NCBI RefSeq assembly: GCF_019458805.1 | Contig: NZ_JAIBOA010000002.1 | Span: 372,001-436,000 of the forward strand | Length of the DNA stretch: 64,000 nucleotides | Direction: 5' to 3' | DNA from: Actinomadura parmotrematis | GTDB taxonomy: Bacteria > Actinomycetota > Actinomycetes > Streptosporangiales > Streptosporangiaceae | The notes under the pieces: generated by a model | Database searches by the model: none | Told to the model about the DNA's origin: nothing | Seen by the model: the letters and a program-made list of their open reading frames with translations, nothing else | Shown: in pieces, positions 1 to 6,725 of the stretch | Numbering within the stretch: position 1 is the first letter of the stretch | How the letters are laid out: each line of letters begins with the position of its first letter | Program-made: the position numbers and the translations under genes

Positions 1-288
1 GCCGGCGAGGAGGAGGTCGCGGGTGGAGAGAGGGCCGATCTCGCGGGCGGCGGTGAGCTTGGTGTCGAGGCGGCGGGCGGTGGTGGCGGCCCTGCGGCGC
101 TCGTCGCCGGGGCGGCGGGCGGCCTGGATGCGGCGGACGTGCTCGGTGCGGTCGATGGGGCGGGGCATGTCGCGCAGCCAGAGGGAGCAGGTGCTCTTGG
201 AGATGCCGAGTTCGGCGGCGATCTCGTTGTAGGAGCGGCCCTGGGCGCGGAGTTCGCGGGCGCGGGTCCTGGCGAGGGGCTTGGCCAT
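1..288 (-). CDS. Helix-turn-helix protein, 3' end beyond the window
   Basis: The reading frame starts at an ATG (complement of 286-288) and stays open to the window edge, so about 96 N-terminal codons are visible. Residues about 10-40 form a helix-turn-helix of the resolvase/Hin type (RSYNEIAAELGISKSTCSLW), followed by a basic stretch rich in Arg. Actinomycete proteins with this N-terminus often continue into a LAGLIDADG-like or uncharacterised C-terminal domain; that part lies outside the window, so this is only inference. No clear Shine-Dalgarno is seen. Probably a DNA-binding protein; target unknown. Confidence 0.7.
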   Translation of the reverse strand, partial: MAKPLARTRARELRAQGRSYNEIAAELGISKSTCSLWLRDMPRPIDRTEHVRRIQAARRPGDERRRAATTARRLDTKLTAAREIGPLSTRDLLLAG

Positions 289-330
289 GGCCGGGACGTT
301 ACGCGGACCCTCTGACATTTCGTGACGGCA

Positions 331-1239
331 CTACTCCGCAGGGTGATCGATCCAGTCCGGGAGGGGTTCGCGGGCGGCGGTCCAGCCGTCGGGGAGGCCG
401 GCGGGTCCGAGGTGGGCGCCGACGATGCCGCCGGCGATGGCGGCGGTGGTGTCCATGTCGCCGCCGACGGCGACGCAGGCGCGGACGGCGGACTCGTAGT
501 CGGTGAGGCGGGTGGCGGCGGCCCAGAGGGCGAAGGGGACGGTGTCCTGGGCGGAGATGCGGTTGCCGTTGCCGAGGGCGTGGGCGGCTTCGGCGGGGGT
601 GGCGTCGAGGAGGCGGAGGGCGGTGGCGAGGCCGCGGCGGACGTAGGTGGCGGGGGTGTGGTCGAGGGCGGTGGTGAGGAGGTCGCGGGGGTCGAGGCGG
701 GTGCCGCGGCGGGCGGTGGCGTGGGCGGTGGCGACGGCGGCGGCGACGGCTCCGGCGATGCCTTCGGGGTGGGCGTGGGTGACCTCGGCGGACAGGGTCG
801 CCTGGCGGGCGGTCTCGGCGAGGTCGGCGCTGAAGTGAGCGCCGAGGGGGGCGACGCGCATGGCGGCGCCGTTGCCGAAGGAGCCCTTGCCGTCGAAGAG
901 GTCGGATGCGGCCTCCCGCCAGGGGGTTCCGGTCCGGACGCGCTCCAGGAGGAGGGCGGCGCCGTAGCCGTATCCGCGGCCGAGGTCGAGGTGGTTCGCA
1001 AAGTATTCGGCCAGAATGTCTTGTTCTACACGGCCGCAGCGGTTTAGAACGGCGAGGACCGAGCAAGCCATCTGCGTGTCGTCCGACCAGGCCCAGGGGG
1101 CCGGGGGCAGGCCGGACGCCCGGGAGACGTCCCGGTTGGCGAGCAGGAAGAACTGATCCCCGAACGCGTCCCCTACCGAGAGACCGTCCAGTGCGTCGCG
1201 GGCGAGCGCGGCGCGGCGCCGCCGGTCGAGAGCCGTCAT
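331..1239 (-). CDS. ADP-ribosylglycohydrolase (DraG/ARH family)
   Basis: A 302-residue enzyme of the DraG/ARH3 family, which removes ADP-ribose from proteins or ADP-ribosylated small molecules using a binuclear Mg centre. Visible motifs are GLSVGDAFGD near residue 19, WSDDTQ near 50 (metal ligands), GNGAAMRVAPLG near 126 and GGDMDTTAAI near 259 (second metal-ligand set). All expected acidic ligands are present, so it should be active. The frame is open further upstream, but the ATG at 1239 is preceded by an excellent AGGAGGTG Shine-Dalgarno and places the family N-terminus correctly. It is divergent from the desaturase and appears to be a single-gene unit. The physiological target cannot be read from context; no ADP-ribosyltransferase is nearby. 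Confidence 0.9.
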   Translation of the reverse strand: MTALDRRRRAALARDALDGLSVGDAFGDQFFLLANRDVSRASGLPPAPWAWSDDTQMACSVLAVLNRCGRVEQDILAEYFANHLDLGRGYGYGAALLLERVRTGTPWREAASDLFDGKGSFGNGAAMRVAPLGAHFSADLAETARQATLSAEVTHAHPEGIAGAVAAAVATAHATARRGTRLDPRDLLTTALDHTPATYVRRGLATALRLLDATPAEAAHALGNGNRISAQDTVPFALWAAATRLTDYESAVRACVAVGGDMDTTAAIAGGIVGAHLGPAGLPDGWTAAREPLPDWIDHPAE

Positions 1240-1335
1240 CAGGGTCACCTCCTGGTCAGGGCGGACTTTCCGGTGAGTGAGTATTGCCCGTCCACCACCC
1301 CTCCGACCACGGTTTTTACCCATCGGACCTGTGCA

Positions 1336-1368
1336 ACCTACGGTTGCGTAGGTTACGGTTGCGTAGGT
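1336..1368 (+). promoter_or_regulatory. Tandem operator repeat upstream of desaturase-tetR
   Basis: Two perfect head-to-tail copies of the 15-mer TACGGTTGCGTAGGT lie at 1339-1353 and 1354-1368. The first sits inside the dyad ACCTACGGTTGCGTAGGT (1336-1353) and each copy contains TACG-GTTG-CGTA. The element ends 33 bp before the desaturase ATG. The co-transcribed TetR-family regulator is the obvious candidate binder (inference). Confidence 0.7.
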
Positions 1369-1401
1369 AAGGCTCCCCTACCAGCAGGAAAGCGGTGCCG
1401 C

Positions 1402-2355
1402 ATGACCACAGCCCCCGTCGTCGATCCTCCCCTGCCGCAGGGCCGGCCGGAGCTGGAGCAGACCCACCGCCGCAACGGCGAGCGGCTCCTCATCGCCGCC
1501 TTCACCGGCGTGCCCTTCCTCGCGCTGCTCGCCGCGGTCCCGCTCGCCTGGGGCCGGTTCCTCGGGTGGACGGACGTGGCGCTCACCGCGGTCTTCTACC
1601 TGATCTCGGCCGGCGGCATCACCGTCGGCTATCACCGGTACTTCACGCACGGGTCCTTCAAGGCGAACCGGGCGCTGAAGATCTTCATGGCGGTGGCCGG
1701 GTCGATGGCGATGGAGGGGCCGGTCATCACGTGGGTGGCCGACCACCGGCGCCACCACAAGCACTCCGACAAGGAGTTCGACCCGCACTCGCCGTGGCGG
1801 TTCGGGGACGACTGGAAGGCCCTCGCCAAGGGGCTCGGCTGGGCGCACTACGGGTGGCTGTTCCACAGCGACGTCACCTCCAAGCAGCGGTTCGCCAAGG
1901 ACCTGCTGAACGACCGCGACCTCGTCGTGCTGCACCGCTGGTTCCCCGGCCTGGTCGCGCTGTCGTTCCTGCTGCCGACGGCGCTCGGCGGGCTGCTCAC
2001 CTGGTCGTGGCAGGGCGCGCTCACCGCGCTGTTCTGGGCCGGGCTGGTGCGGATCACGCTGGTGCACCACGTGACGTGGTCGATCAACTCGATCTGCCAC
2101 ACCTTCGGCAAGGAGGAGTTCCAGGTCCGCGACCGGTCGCGCAACGTGTGGTGGCTCGCCATCCCCTCGCTCGGCGAGTCCTGGCACAACCTGCACCACT
2201 CCGACCCGACCTGCGCGCGGCACGGGGTGCTGAAGGGGCAGGTCGACATCAGCGCCCGCATCATCGCCCTGTTCGAGAAGGCCGGCTGGGCGCACGACGT
2301 GCGCTGGCCGAACGAGGACCGGCTCGCGGCAAAGCGCGCAAAGCAGCCTGAGTGA
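1402..2355 (+). CDS. Membrane acyl-CoA/fatty-acid desaturase
   Basis: A 317-residue integral membrane di-iron desaturase of the delta-9 acyl-CoA desaturase type. The three histidine clusters that bind iron are intact: HRYFTH at 78-83, HRRHHKH at 115-121 and HNLHH at 262-266. Hydrophobic helices surround them (about 31-50, 56-75, 95-112 and 185-220). It would introduce a cis double bond into saturated acyl chains, adjusting membrane fluidity. The frame is open upstream to 1273, but the ATG at 1402 has an AGGAA sequence before it and lies downstream of the operator repeats. It overlaps the next gene, a TetR regulator, by 4 bp (GTGA), which implies translational coupling and joint regulation. 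Confidence 0.93.
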   Translation: MTTAPVVDPPLPQGRPELEQTHRRNGERLLIAAFTGVPFLALLAAVPLAWGRFLGWTDVALTAVFYLISAGGITVGYHRYFTHGSFKANRALKIFMAVAGSMAMEGPVITWVADHRRHHKHSDKEFDPHSPWRFGDDWKALAKGLGWAHYGWLFHSDVTSKQRFAKDLLNDRDLVVLHRWFPGLVALSFLLPTALGGLLTWSWQGALTALFWAGLVRITLVHHVTWSINSICHTFGKEEFQVRDRSRNVWWLAIPSLGESWHNLHHSDPTCARHGVLKGQVDISARIIALFEKAGWAHDVRWPNEDRLAAKRAKQPE

Positions 2356-3194
2356 CCACCACAATTGACACCGTGACTGAACCCGCTCCCAGATCCCGAC
2401 GCAAACGGATGACCGGCAAGGAACGCCGCGAGCAGCTGCTGGACATCGGGCGGACGCTCTTCGCCGAGCGCGGCCTGGACGGCACGTCCGTCGAGGAGAT
2501 CGCGGCCGCGGCCGGGGTGTCCAAGCCCGTCGTCTACGAGCACTTCGGCGGCAAGGAGGGCCTGTACGCCGTCGTGGTGGACCGCGAGTTCGAGCAGCTG
2601 CTCGCCCTGGTGACCGAGTCGCTGACGTCGGCGGTGCACTACCGGACGAAGCTGGAGAAGGCGGCGCTGGCGCTGCTGGAGTACATCGAGGAGCATCCGG
2701 ACGGGTTCCGGATCCTGGTGCGCGACTCGCACGGCGGCACCGGCACGGGCAGCTACGCGAGCCTGCTGTCGGAGATCGCCGGTGAGGTCGAGCACCTGAT
2801 GGCGCAGGAGCTGGACCGGCACGACTACGACGACCGGTTCGCGCCGATGTACGCGCAGATGCTGGTCGGGATGGTGGCGCTGACCGGCCAGTGGTGGCTG
2901 GACGTGCGCCGGCCGAAGCGCGAGGAGGTCGCCGCGCACGTGGTGAACCTCGCCTGGAACGGCCTGTCGGGCCTGGAGCCGAAGCCGTCGCTGGACCCGC
3001 GGCAGCGCCGCAAGGAGCAGGAGCGCGCGGAGCGGCGGGCGGAGAAGGCGGCGGCGCGGGCCGAGAAGGACGAGGCGAAGGCCGCGGCGCGGGCCGAGAA
3101 GGCGCACCGCAAGGCCCGCCGGGACGACGACGGTCCGGCCTCCGGCCCCGAGGACCTCCTCGACGAGATCGACACCGAGGTCCCGACCCTGTAG
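2352..3194 (+). CDS. TetR-family regulator with long charged C-terminal tail
   Basis: 280 residues. The N-terminal TetR helix-turn-helix is clear (ERREQLLDIGRTLFAERG followed by TSVEEIAAAAGVSKPVVYEHF, about residues 24-65). A ligand-binding helical core follows to about residue 215. The last 65 residues are highly charged, with repeats of the type ERAEKAAARAEKDEAKAAARAEK, likely a coiled coil or disordered tail that standard TetR proteins lack. The GTG at 2352 overlaps the desaturase stop; a GTG at 2373 is an alternative start. Co-transcription with the desaturase and the tandem operator upstream suggest autoregulated control of membrane lipid desaturation. The ligand, probably an acyl-CoA, is inference. 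Confidence 0.88.
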   Translation: MTTTIDTVTEPAPRSRRKRMTGKERREQLLDIGRTLFAERGLDGTSVEEIAAAAGVSKPVVYEHFGGKEGLYAVVVDREFEQLLALVTESLTSAVHYRTKLEKAALALLEYIEEHPDGFRILVRDSHGGTGTGSYASLLSEIAGEVEHLMAQELDRHDYDDRFAPMYAQMLVGMVALTGQWWLDVRRPKREEVAAHVVNLAWNGLSGLEPKPSLDPRQRRKEQERAERRAEKAAARAEKDEAKAAARAEKAHRKARRDDDGPASGPEDLLDEIDTEVPTL

Positions 3195-3213
3195 GCCGCA
3201 TCGGGCCACCGCC

Positions 3214-3237
3214 GTTTGCGGGCCGCCCTCCGGGGAT
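3214..3237 (+). promoter_or_regulatory. Possible alternative-sigma promoter, copy 1
   Basis: GTTT (3214-3217), 14 bp, then GGGGAT (3232-3237), 9 bp before the ATG at 3247. It overlaps the end of a 24-bp sequence (3196-3219) that recurs perfectly at 3810-3833 before the next gene. The layout resembles SigB/SigF-type promoters (GTTT, 14-17 bp, GGGTAT), though the second box differs by one base. GGGGA could instead act as a Shine-Dalgarno. Confidence 0.4.
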
Positions 3238-3246
3238 CTTCCGATC

Positions 3247-3804
3247 ATGTCGTCTCCTCGCGTTCCCTGGAACAAACCGCCGGTCCTCGTCGCCGCGTTC
3301 GTCGTCCTCGGAGTGCTCGGCGCGGGCACCGGGGCGCTGTTCGGGGCGGCGCAGGAGGCGCACGGCGCCGTCCGGGGCGTGCTGTTCGGCGCGTTCTGCC
3401 TTGCCGTGGTCGTCTCGCTCGTGCTGTTCGGCTGGCTGCTGCTGGCCGTGCTGGAGCGGACGTTCCGGCTGGCGGGCGTCTCCGACGAGGCCGCGATGCG
3501 GCGGATCGCCCGGGCCACGACGCGCGGCACGGCGCCCGAGGAACCGGCGGACGACGCGCCGGCGCTCGCCTACATCGCGCGGCGGCGCCGGTACGCGCGG
3601 ATCGCGATCTGGGCGTTCCCGCCGTTCCTCGCGCTGATGGCGTTCAACGCCGTGTTCCGCGCCGCGCACGGCGGCACCGCCTCCTGGCTGTTCTGGGCGT
3701 GTTCGGCGGTGCTGGCGGCGATGGCCGTCGGCATCCCGATCGCGCACTGGCGCGAGCTGCGCTCCCTGTCCCGCTCCGAGACGGCGATCCGGGCGCGCGG
3801 GTAG
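3247..3804 (+). CDS. Small four-helix membrane protein, duplicate A
   Basis: 185 residues, function not recognised. Two hydrophobic segments occur near 15-35 and 45-70, a cytosolic-looking charged stretch near 75-115 (DEAAMRRIARAT, then ALAYIARRRRY), and two more hydrophobic segments at about 118-140 and 145-165. It is clearly paralogous to the next gene: both have the pattern [AV]LxY[IV]AxRRR followed by a W-rich helix and end in a short basic tail. The upstream regions are also alike, so the pair arose by tandem duplication. Start ATG at 3247 has no strong Shine-Dalgarno and may be translated from a very short leader. Role unknown; possibly a stress-related membrane protein if the SigB/F-like promoter is real. 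Confidence 0.75.
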   Translation: MSSPRVPWNKPPVLVAAFVVLGVLGAGTGALFGAAQEAHGAVRGVLFGAFCLAVVVSLVLFGWLLLAVLERTFRLAGVSDEAAMRRIARATTRGTAPEEPADDAPALAYIARRRRYARIAIWAFPPFLALMAFNAVFRAAHGGTASWLFWACSAVLAAMAVGIPIAHWRELRSLSRSETAIRARG

Positions 3805-3827
3805 ATCGTCCGCATCGGGCCACCGCC

Positions 3828-3851
3828 GTTTGCCGGGCGTCTCGCGGGGAT
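3828..3851 (+). promoter_or_regulatory. Possible alternative-sigma promoter, copy 2
   Basis: GTTT (3828-3831), 14 bp, GGGGAT (3846-3851), 10 bp before the ATG at 3862. The spacing is identical to the copy at 3214-3237, although the spacer sequences differ after the shared 24-mer (3810-3833). Conservation of boxes and spacing in a diverged spacer is what selection on a promoter would leave. Confidence 0.4.
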
Positions 3852-3861
3852 CTTCGAGGGC

Positions 3862-4437
3862 ATGGGACTTCCAGTGGTGCGCTCCCCCGTCGCCATGATC
3901 GGGACGGTCGTCGTCGTGTTGGCCTCCTCCGTCGTGGGTCAGGTGCTCCTCGATCGGTTCCGGGGGGCGCACGGTGGCGCGAGCGTGGCGTACGGCGCGG
4001 GGATGGCGGTGTGCCTGGCCGGATTCGGGGCGGGTCTGTTCGTGCTCGTCTCGGCGAACCATCGGCGGCGGCTGCGGCGGGCGGGCGTCACCGGTGACGA
4101 CGGGACGCTGGAGCAGGTCCGGCGGGCCGTGCGGGAAGGGCGGGCGCCGGCCGATCCGGCCGTTGACGAGGCGGTGCTGCGGTACGTCGCGCACCGCCGC
4201 CGTGTGCGCCGGTGGGCCGTGTGGGTCGTGCCCGGCCTGTTCCTCCTCACCGGCATGCTGGAGCTGCTGAACATCCTGGTCGGGGGTGGGGCGATGGACT
4301 GGTTCATGGCCGTCCTCTTCCCGGCCTATGCGGCCGGCACGGTGGCCCTCTTCTGGCAGGAGGGACGGCGGCTGCGGCGGGCCGAGGCGGCGGTCAGGGG
4401 ACGGCGGGGCGTAGGGGGTGGGGTCGGGGGAAGGTGA
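3862..4437 (+). CDS. Small four-helix membrane protein, duplicate B
   Basis: 191 residues, paralogue of the upstream gene. It has hydrophobic segments near 10-28, 45-65, 118-140 and 148-165, separated by a charged segment with the shared motif VLRYVAHRRR. The C-terminus is a Gly/Arg-rich tail (RGRRGVGGGVGGR). Function unknown. The 57 bp between the two duplicates carries the repeated upstream element, so each copy probably has its own promoter. The duplicates have diverged widely in sequence while keeping topology, so the duplication is not recent. Confidence 0.72.
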   Translation: MGLPVVRSPVAMIGTVVVVLASSVVGQVLLDRFRGAHGGASVAYGAGMAVCLAGFGAGLFVLVSANHRRRLRRAGVTGDDGTLEQVRRAVREGRAPADPAVDEAVLRYVAHRRRVRRWAVWVVPGLFLLTGMLELLNILVGGGAMDWFMAVLFPAYAAGTVALFWQEGRRLRRAEAAVRGRRGVGGGVGGR

Positions 4438-4442
4438 GGGGC

Positions 4443-4805
4443 ATGAGTGTTCTGGTGCGCGCTGTGGGTGCGCTGACGGCGGCCTATTCGGCCGCGCTGC
4501 TGGTCAAGCCGGAGGTGCTGGCCGGGCCGTGCGGGCTGGTGGACGAGTGGGGCGATCCGCTGCCGGGCGTCGCGACGCTGACGCGGGCGGTGGGCGCCCG
4601 GGACCTGGTGGGCGGGCTCGCGGTGGCGCTGGCTCCGGCGGGGCGGCCGCTGGACGTCGCGGTGGCGTCGCGGGTGGCGGCCGATCTCGGGGACGCGGTG
4701 GTGCTCGGGACGCTGCTGCCGCGCGACAAGCGGGGCAAGGCGGCGGCGGTGGCGGCCGGCTGGGGCGCGCTGACGGTCGCGGCGGCGCTGGTGGCGCGCC
4801 GGTAG
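4443..4805 (+). CDS. Small Ala/Leu-rich membrane protein (DUF4267-like)
   Basis: 120 residues with three or four hydrophobic segments (about 3-20, 52-66, 75-92, 102-118) and the conserved-looking patterns TRAVGARDLVGGLAV and AADLGDAVVLG. These resemble the small DUF4267 family of bacterial membrane proteins; the assignment is tentative and no activity is known for it. The ATG at 4443 follows a purine-rich GGGGAAGGTGAGGGG stretch. It lies 5 bp downstream of duplicate B and may be co-transcribed with it. It converges with the VOC gene, leaving only 7 bp between stop codons. Confidence 0.7.
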   Translation: MSVLVRAVGALTAAYSAALLVKPEVLAGPCGLVDEWGDPLPGVATLTRAVGARDLVGGLAVALAPAGRPLDVAVASRVAADLGDAVVLGTLLPRDKRGKAAAVAAGWGALTVAAALVARR

Positions 4806-4812
4806 CGGCGGG

Positions 4813-5175
4813 TCAGAGCGGCTGGAGGAACTCCAGGCGGTTGCCGACGGGGTCGTCGGCGTAGAAGCGGCGGTGGCCCGGGAACAGGTCGTCGGGCGTG
4901 ACGGTGTGGCCGGCGGCCTGGAGGCGGGCGGCGAGGCCGTCCAGGTCGGCGGTCAGCAGGCCCGGGTGGGCCTTGCGGGCGGGGCGGAAGTCCTGCTCGA
5001 TGCCGAGGTGCAGTTCCAGGCCGTTCGGGCCGCGGAACCAGGCGCCGCCGCGCTTGGCGAGCTCGGCGGGCTTCTCGACCTCGGTGAGGCCGAGCAGGCC
5101 GCCGTAGAAGGCCCGCAGTTCCGGTTCGGATCCGGGCGGGGCGGCCAGTTGGACGTGGTGCAGCGCGGACAGCAC
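4813..5175 (-). CDS. VOC/glyoxalase superfamily protein
   Basis: About 120 residues forming one vicinal-oxygen-chelate module with two beta-alpha-beta-beta-beta units. Visible family signs are the N-terminal LHHVQLA strand, LRAFYGGLLGL helix, the FRGPNGLELHLGIEQ strand and the C-terminal RRFYADDPVGNRLEFLQ motif. The usual metal ligands (His near the start, His in LELHL, Glu in RLEF) are present. Such proteins include glyoxalase-like enzymes and antibiotic-sequestering proteins; the substrate is not predictable here. The GTG at 5175 is preceded by GGAG at a good distance. Confidence 0.82.
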   Translation of the reverse strand: MLSALHHVQLAAPPGSEPELRAFYGGLLGLTEVEKPAELAKRGGAWFRGPNGLELHLGIEQDFRPARKAHPGLLTADLDGLAARLQAAGHTVTPDDLFPGHRRFYADDPVGNRLEFLQPL

Positions 5176-5204
5176 GGCGGGATCTCCGTTCGGCGAGGGG
5201 GACA

Positions 5205-5242
5205 CCGGCGGCCGCCCGGAGTTCGTCCGGGGCGGCCGCCGG
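5205..5242 (-). terminator. Strong hairpin, likely terminator of tam
   Basis: CCGGCGGCCGCCCGGA (5205-5220), a 5-base loop and TCCGGGGCGGCCGCCGG (5226-5242) pair almost perfectly with one bulge. It lies between the tam stop (5352) and the VOC start (5175), both on the minus strand. There is no T-run, as is common for actinomycete terminators. Confidence 0.6.
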
Positions 5243-5351
5243 CCGGGGTCGCCGGCTCGGGTCACGAGACCGGGGTTCGTTGGATGCCGCCCGCCGCGGG
5301 AGGTGCACCCCAGGGGATTGTGGATTCCCTCGGCGGGGGGCGGCACCCTGT

Positions 5352-6137
5352 CTAGGGGGGTCCGGCGACGACGAAGACGCGCCGGAAGGGGAAGACCGTC
5401 CCGTAGGGGGCGGCCGGGTACGCCTCGCGCAGCAGCGCGGCGTAGGCGGTGAGGAACTCGGCGGCGTCGGCGGGGCCGAGGGCGGTGAGGACGGGCCGCA
5501 GGGCGGTGCCCTTCACCCATTCCAGGACGGGGTCGTCGCCCTGCAGCACCTGGGTGTAGGTGGTCTCCCAGGCGTCGACGGCCCAGCCGTCGCGGGCGAG
5601 GGCGTCCAGGTAGCCGGGGGCGTCGAGGACCGGATCCGAGCGGACGGCGCCGTCCAAGGCGGCGCGCCAGCGCGGCGCGGCGCACAGCTCGCGGAGCAGG
5701 GCGTGGCTCGGGGCGGCGAAGTTGCCGGGGACCTGGAAGGCCAGGCGGCCGCCGGGGTTCAGCGCGGCGAGCCAGCGCGGCAGCAGGTCGAGGTGGCCGG
5801 GAACCCACTGCAGGACGGCGTTGCAGACGATGACGTCGTAGCGGCCGCCGGGTTCCCAGGCGGTGACGTCGCCGACGGCGAAGCGGAGCCGGGGCGTCGC
5901 GTGGGCGCGGGCGGCGTCGATCATCTCGGGCGAGGCGTCGAGGGCGTCGATGCCGGCGTCCGGCCAGCGCTCGGCGAGGGTGGCGGTGAGCTCGCCGGAG
6001 CCGCAGCCGAGGTCGGCGATCCGGCGGGCGGCGGGGACGCGCACGCGGCCGAGCAGCTCGGCGAAGGGGCGGCCGCGCTCGGCGGCGTAGGCCCCGTACT
6101 GCGCGGGGTCCCAGACGGCCCGTGGTTGTCTCGACAT
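5352..6137 (-). CDS. tam: Trans-aconitate 2-methyltransferase
   Basis: 261-residue class I SAM-dependent methyltransferase that methylates trans-aconitate, a by-product that inhibits aconitase. The family N-terminus WDPAQYGAYAAERGRPFAELL is followed by SAM motif I IADLGCGSGE (about 40-49), the acidic DALDASPEMI region, and motif IV with VIVCNAVLQWVP. The C-terminal part, ending in FPFRRVFVVA, also fits Tam. The ATG at 6137 lies inside one of three operator-like palindromes; the preceding TTG is a weaker alternative. It is divergent from a MarR-family gene. In Streptomyces coelicolor the same arrangement is controlled by TamR in response to aconitate/citrate, so regulation is likely the same here (inference from known biology). 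Confidence 0.93.
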   Translation of the reverse strand: MSRQPRAVWDPAQYGAYAAERGRPFAELLGRVRVPAARRIADLGCGSGELTATLAERWPDAGIDALDASPEMIDAARAHATPRLRFAVGDVTAWEPGGRYDVIVCNAVLQWVPGHLDLLPRWLAALNPGGRLAFQVPGNFAAPSHALLRELCAAPRWRAALDGAVRSDPVLDAPGYLDALARDGWAVDAWETTYTQVLQGDDPVLEWVKGTALRPVLTALGPADAAEFLTAYAALLREAYPAAPYGTVFPFRRVFVVAGPP

Positions 6138-6196
6138 CAAGAGAGATGATGCCCCAGCTGTATCTTGATGTCAAGAAAGTCGTCTCGATATCAAGA
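6129..6196. promoter_or_regulatory. Three TamR-type operators between tam and tamR
   Basis: Three near-identical 14-bp dyads: TCTCGACATCAAGA (6129-6142, covering the tam start codon), TCTTGATGTCAAGA (6163-6176, perfect palindrome apart from the centre) and TCTCGATATCAAGA (6183-6196). The last two are 20 bp apart, two helical turns, so bound dimers would lie on the same DNA face. Confidence 0.85.
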
Positions 6197-6212
6197 CAGG
6201 TAGGGTGGAGGC

Positions 6213-6725
6213 ATGCAAGATGAGGTCGACCGGCTGGTCGATGCCTGGCGCACCGAGCGCCCCGATCTGGACGTGCGGCCGCTGCACGTCCTGTCGCGCG
6301 TGTCCCGGCTGGCCCGCCACCTGGACCGCGCGCGCCGCGACGTGTTCGCCGCGCACGACCTGGAGTCCTGGGAGTTCGACGTGCTGACCGCGCTCCGCCG
6401 CGCGGGCTCCCCCTACCAGCTGAGCCCCGGGCGGCTGCTCCGCGCCACCCTGGTCACCTCGGGCACCATGACCAACCGCATCGACCGGCTCGCCGCCGCC
6501 GGCCTGGTGGAGCGCCACCCCGACCCGCTCGACAAGCGCGGCGTGCAGGTGCGCCTCACCGAGGCGGGCCTCACCCGGGTGGACGCGGCGTTCGCGCACC
6601 TGCTGGAGCGCGAGCACCGCATCCTGGACGGCCTCAGCGCCGCCGACCGCGAGACCCTCGCGGGCCTGCTGCGGTCCCTGCTCATCCCGTTCGACGAGCC
6701 CGCCGAGGCGCCCGCGCCGCGCTAG
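6213..6725 (+). CDS. tamR: MarR-family regulator TamR
   Basis: 170 residues with a winged helix-turn-helix of the MarR type (LESWEFDVLTALRRAGSPY, then LSPGRLLRATLVTSGTMTNR and the wing RLAAAGLVERHPDPLDKRG, about residues 50-115), flanked by helices for dimerisation (LLEREHRILDGLSAADRETLAGLLRSLL). It belongs to the subgroup with an extended N-terminal helix, which includes TamR and PecS. Position opposite tam and the three shared operators support TamR: it would repress both genes until citrate, aconitate or isocitrate accumulate, for example when aconitase is damaged by oxidation. The ATG at 6213 has GGTGGAGG close upstream. Its stop overlaps that of the convergent ABC-F gene. Confidence 0.9.
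   Translation: MQDEVDRLVDAWRTERPDLDVRPLHVLSRVSRLARHLDRARRDVFAAHDLESWEFDVLTALRRAGSPYQLSPGRLLRATLVTSGTMTNRIDRLAAAGLVERHPDPLDKRGVQVRLTEAGLTRVDAAFAHLLEREHRILDGLSAADRETLAGLLRSLLIPFDEPAEAPAPR

Noticed and set aside
299..1066. Open frames opposite and out of frame with the ADP-ribosylglycohydrolase gene
   Set aside because: Arg/Pro- or Gly-only composition; the DraG-family motifs lie in the other frame.
1378..4194. 938-codon open frame on the minus strand across the desaturase, tetR and membrane genes
   Set aside because: Shadow of GC-rich coding strands: extremely Arg/Pro/Gly-rich, no motif, while the plus strand shows clear families.
5176..5351. Upstream extension of the VOC gene through the long open frame to 6174
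   Set aside because: The region contains a strong hairpin and overlaps tam in another frame; the GTG at 5175 has a good Shine-Dalgarno and fits family length.
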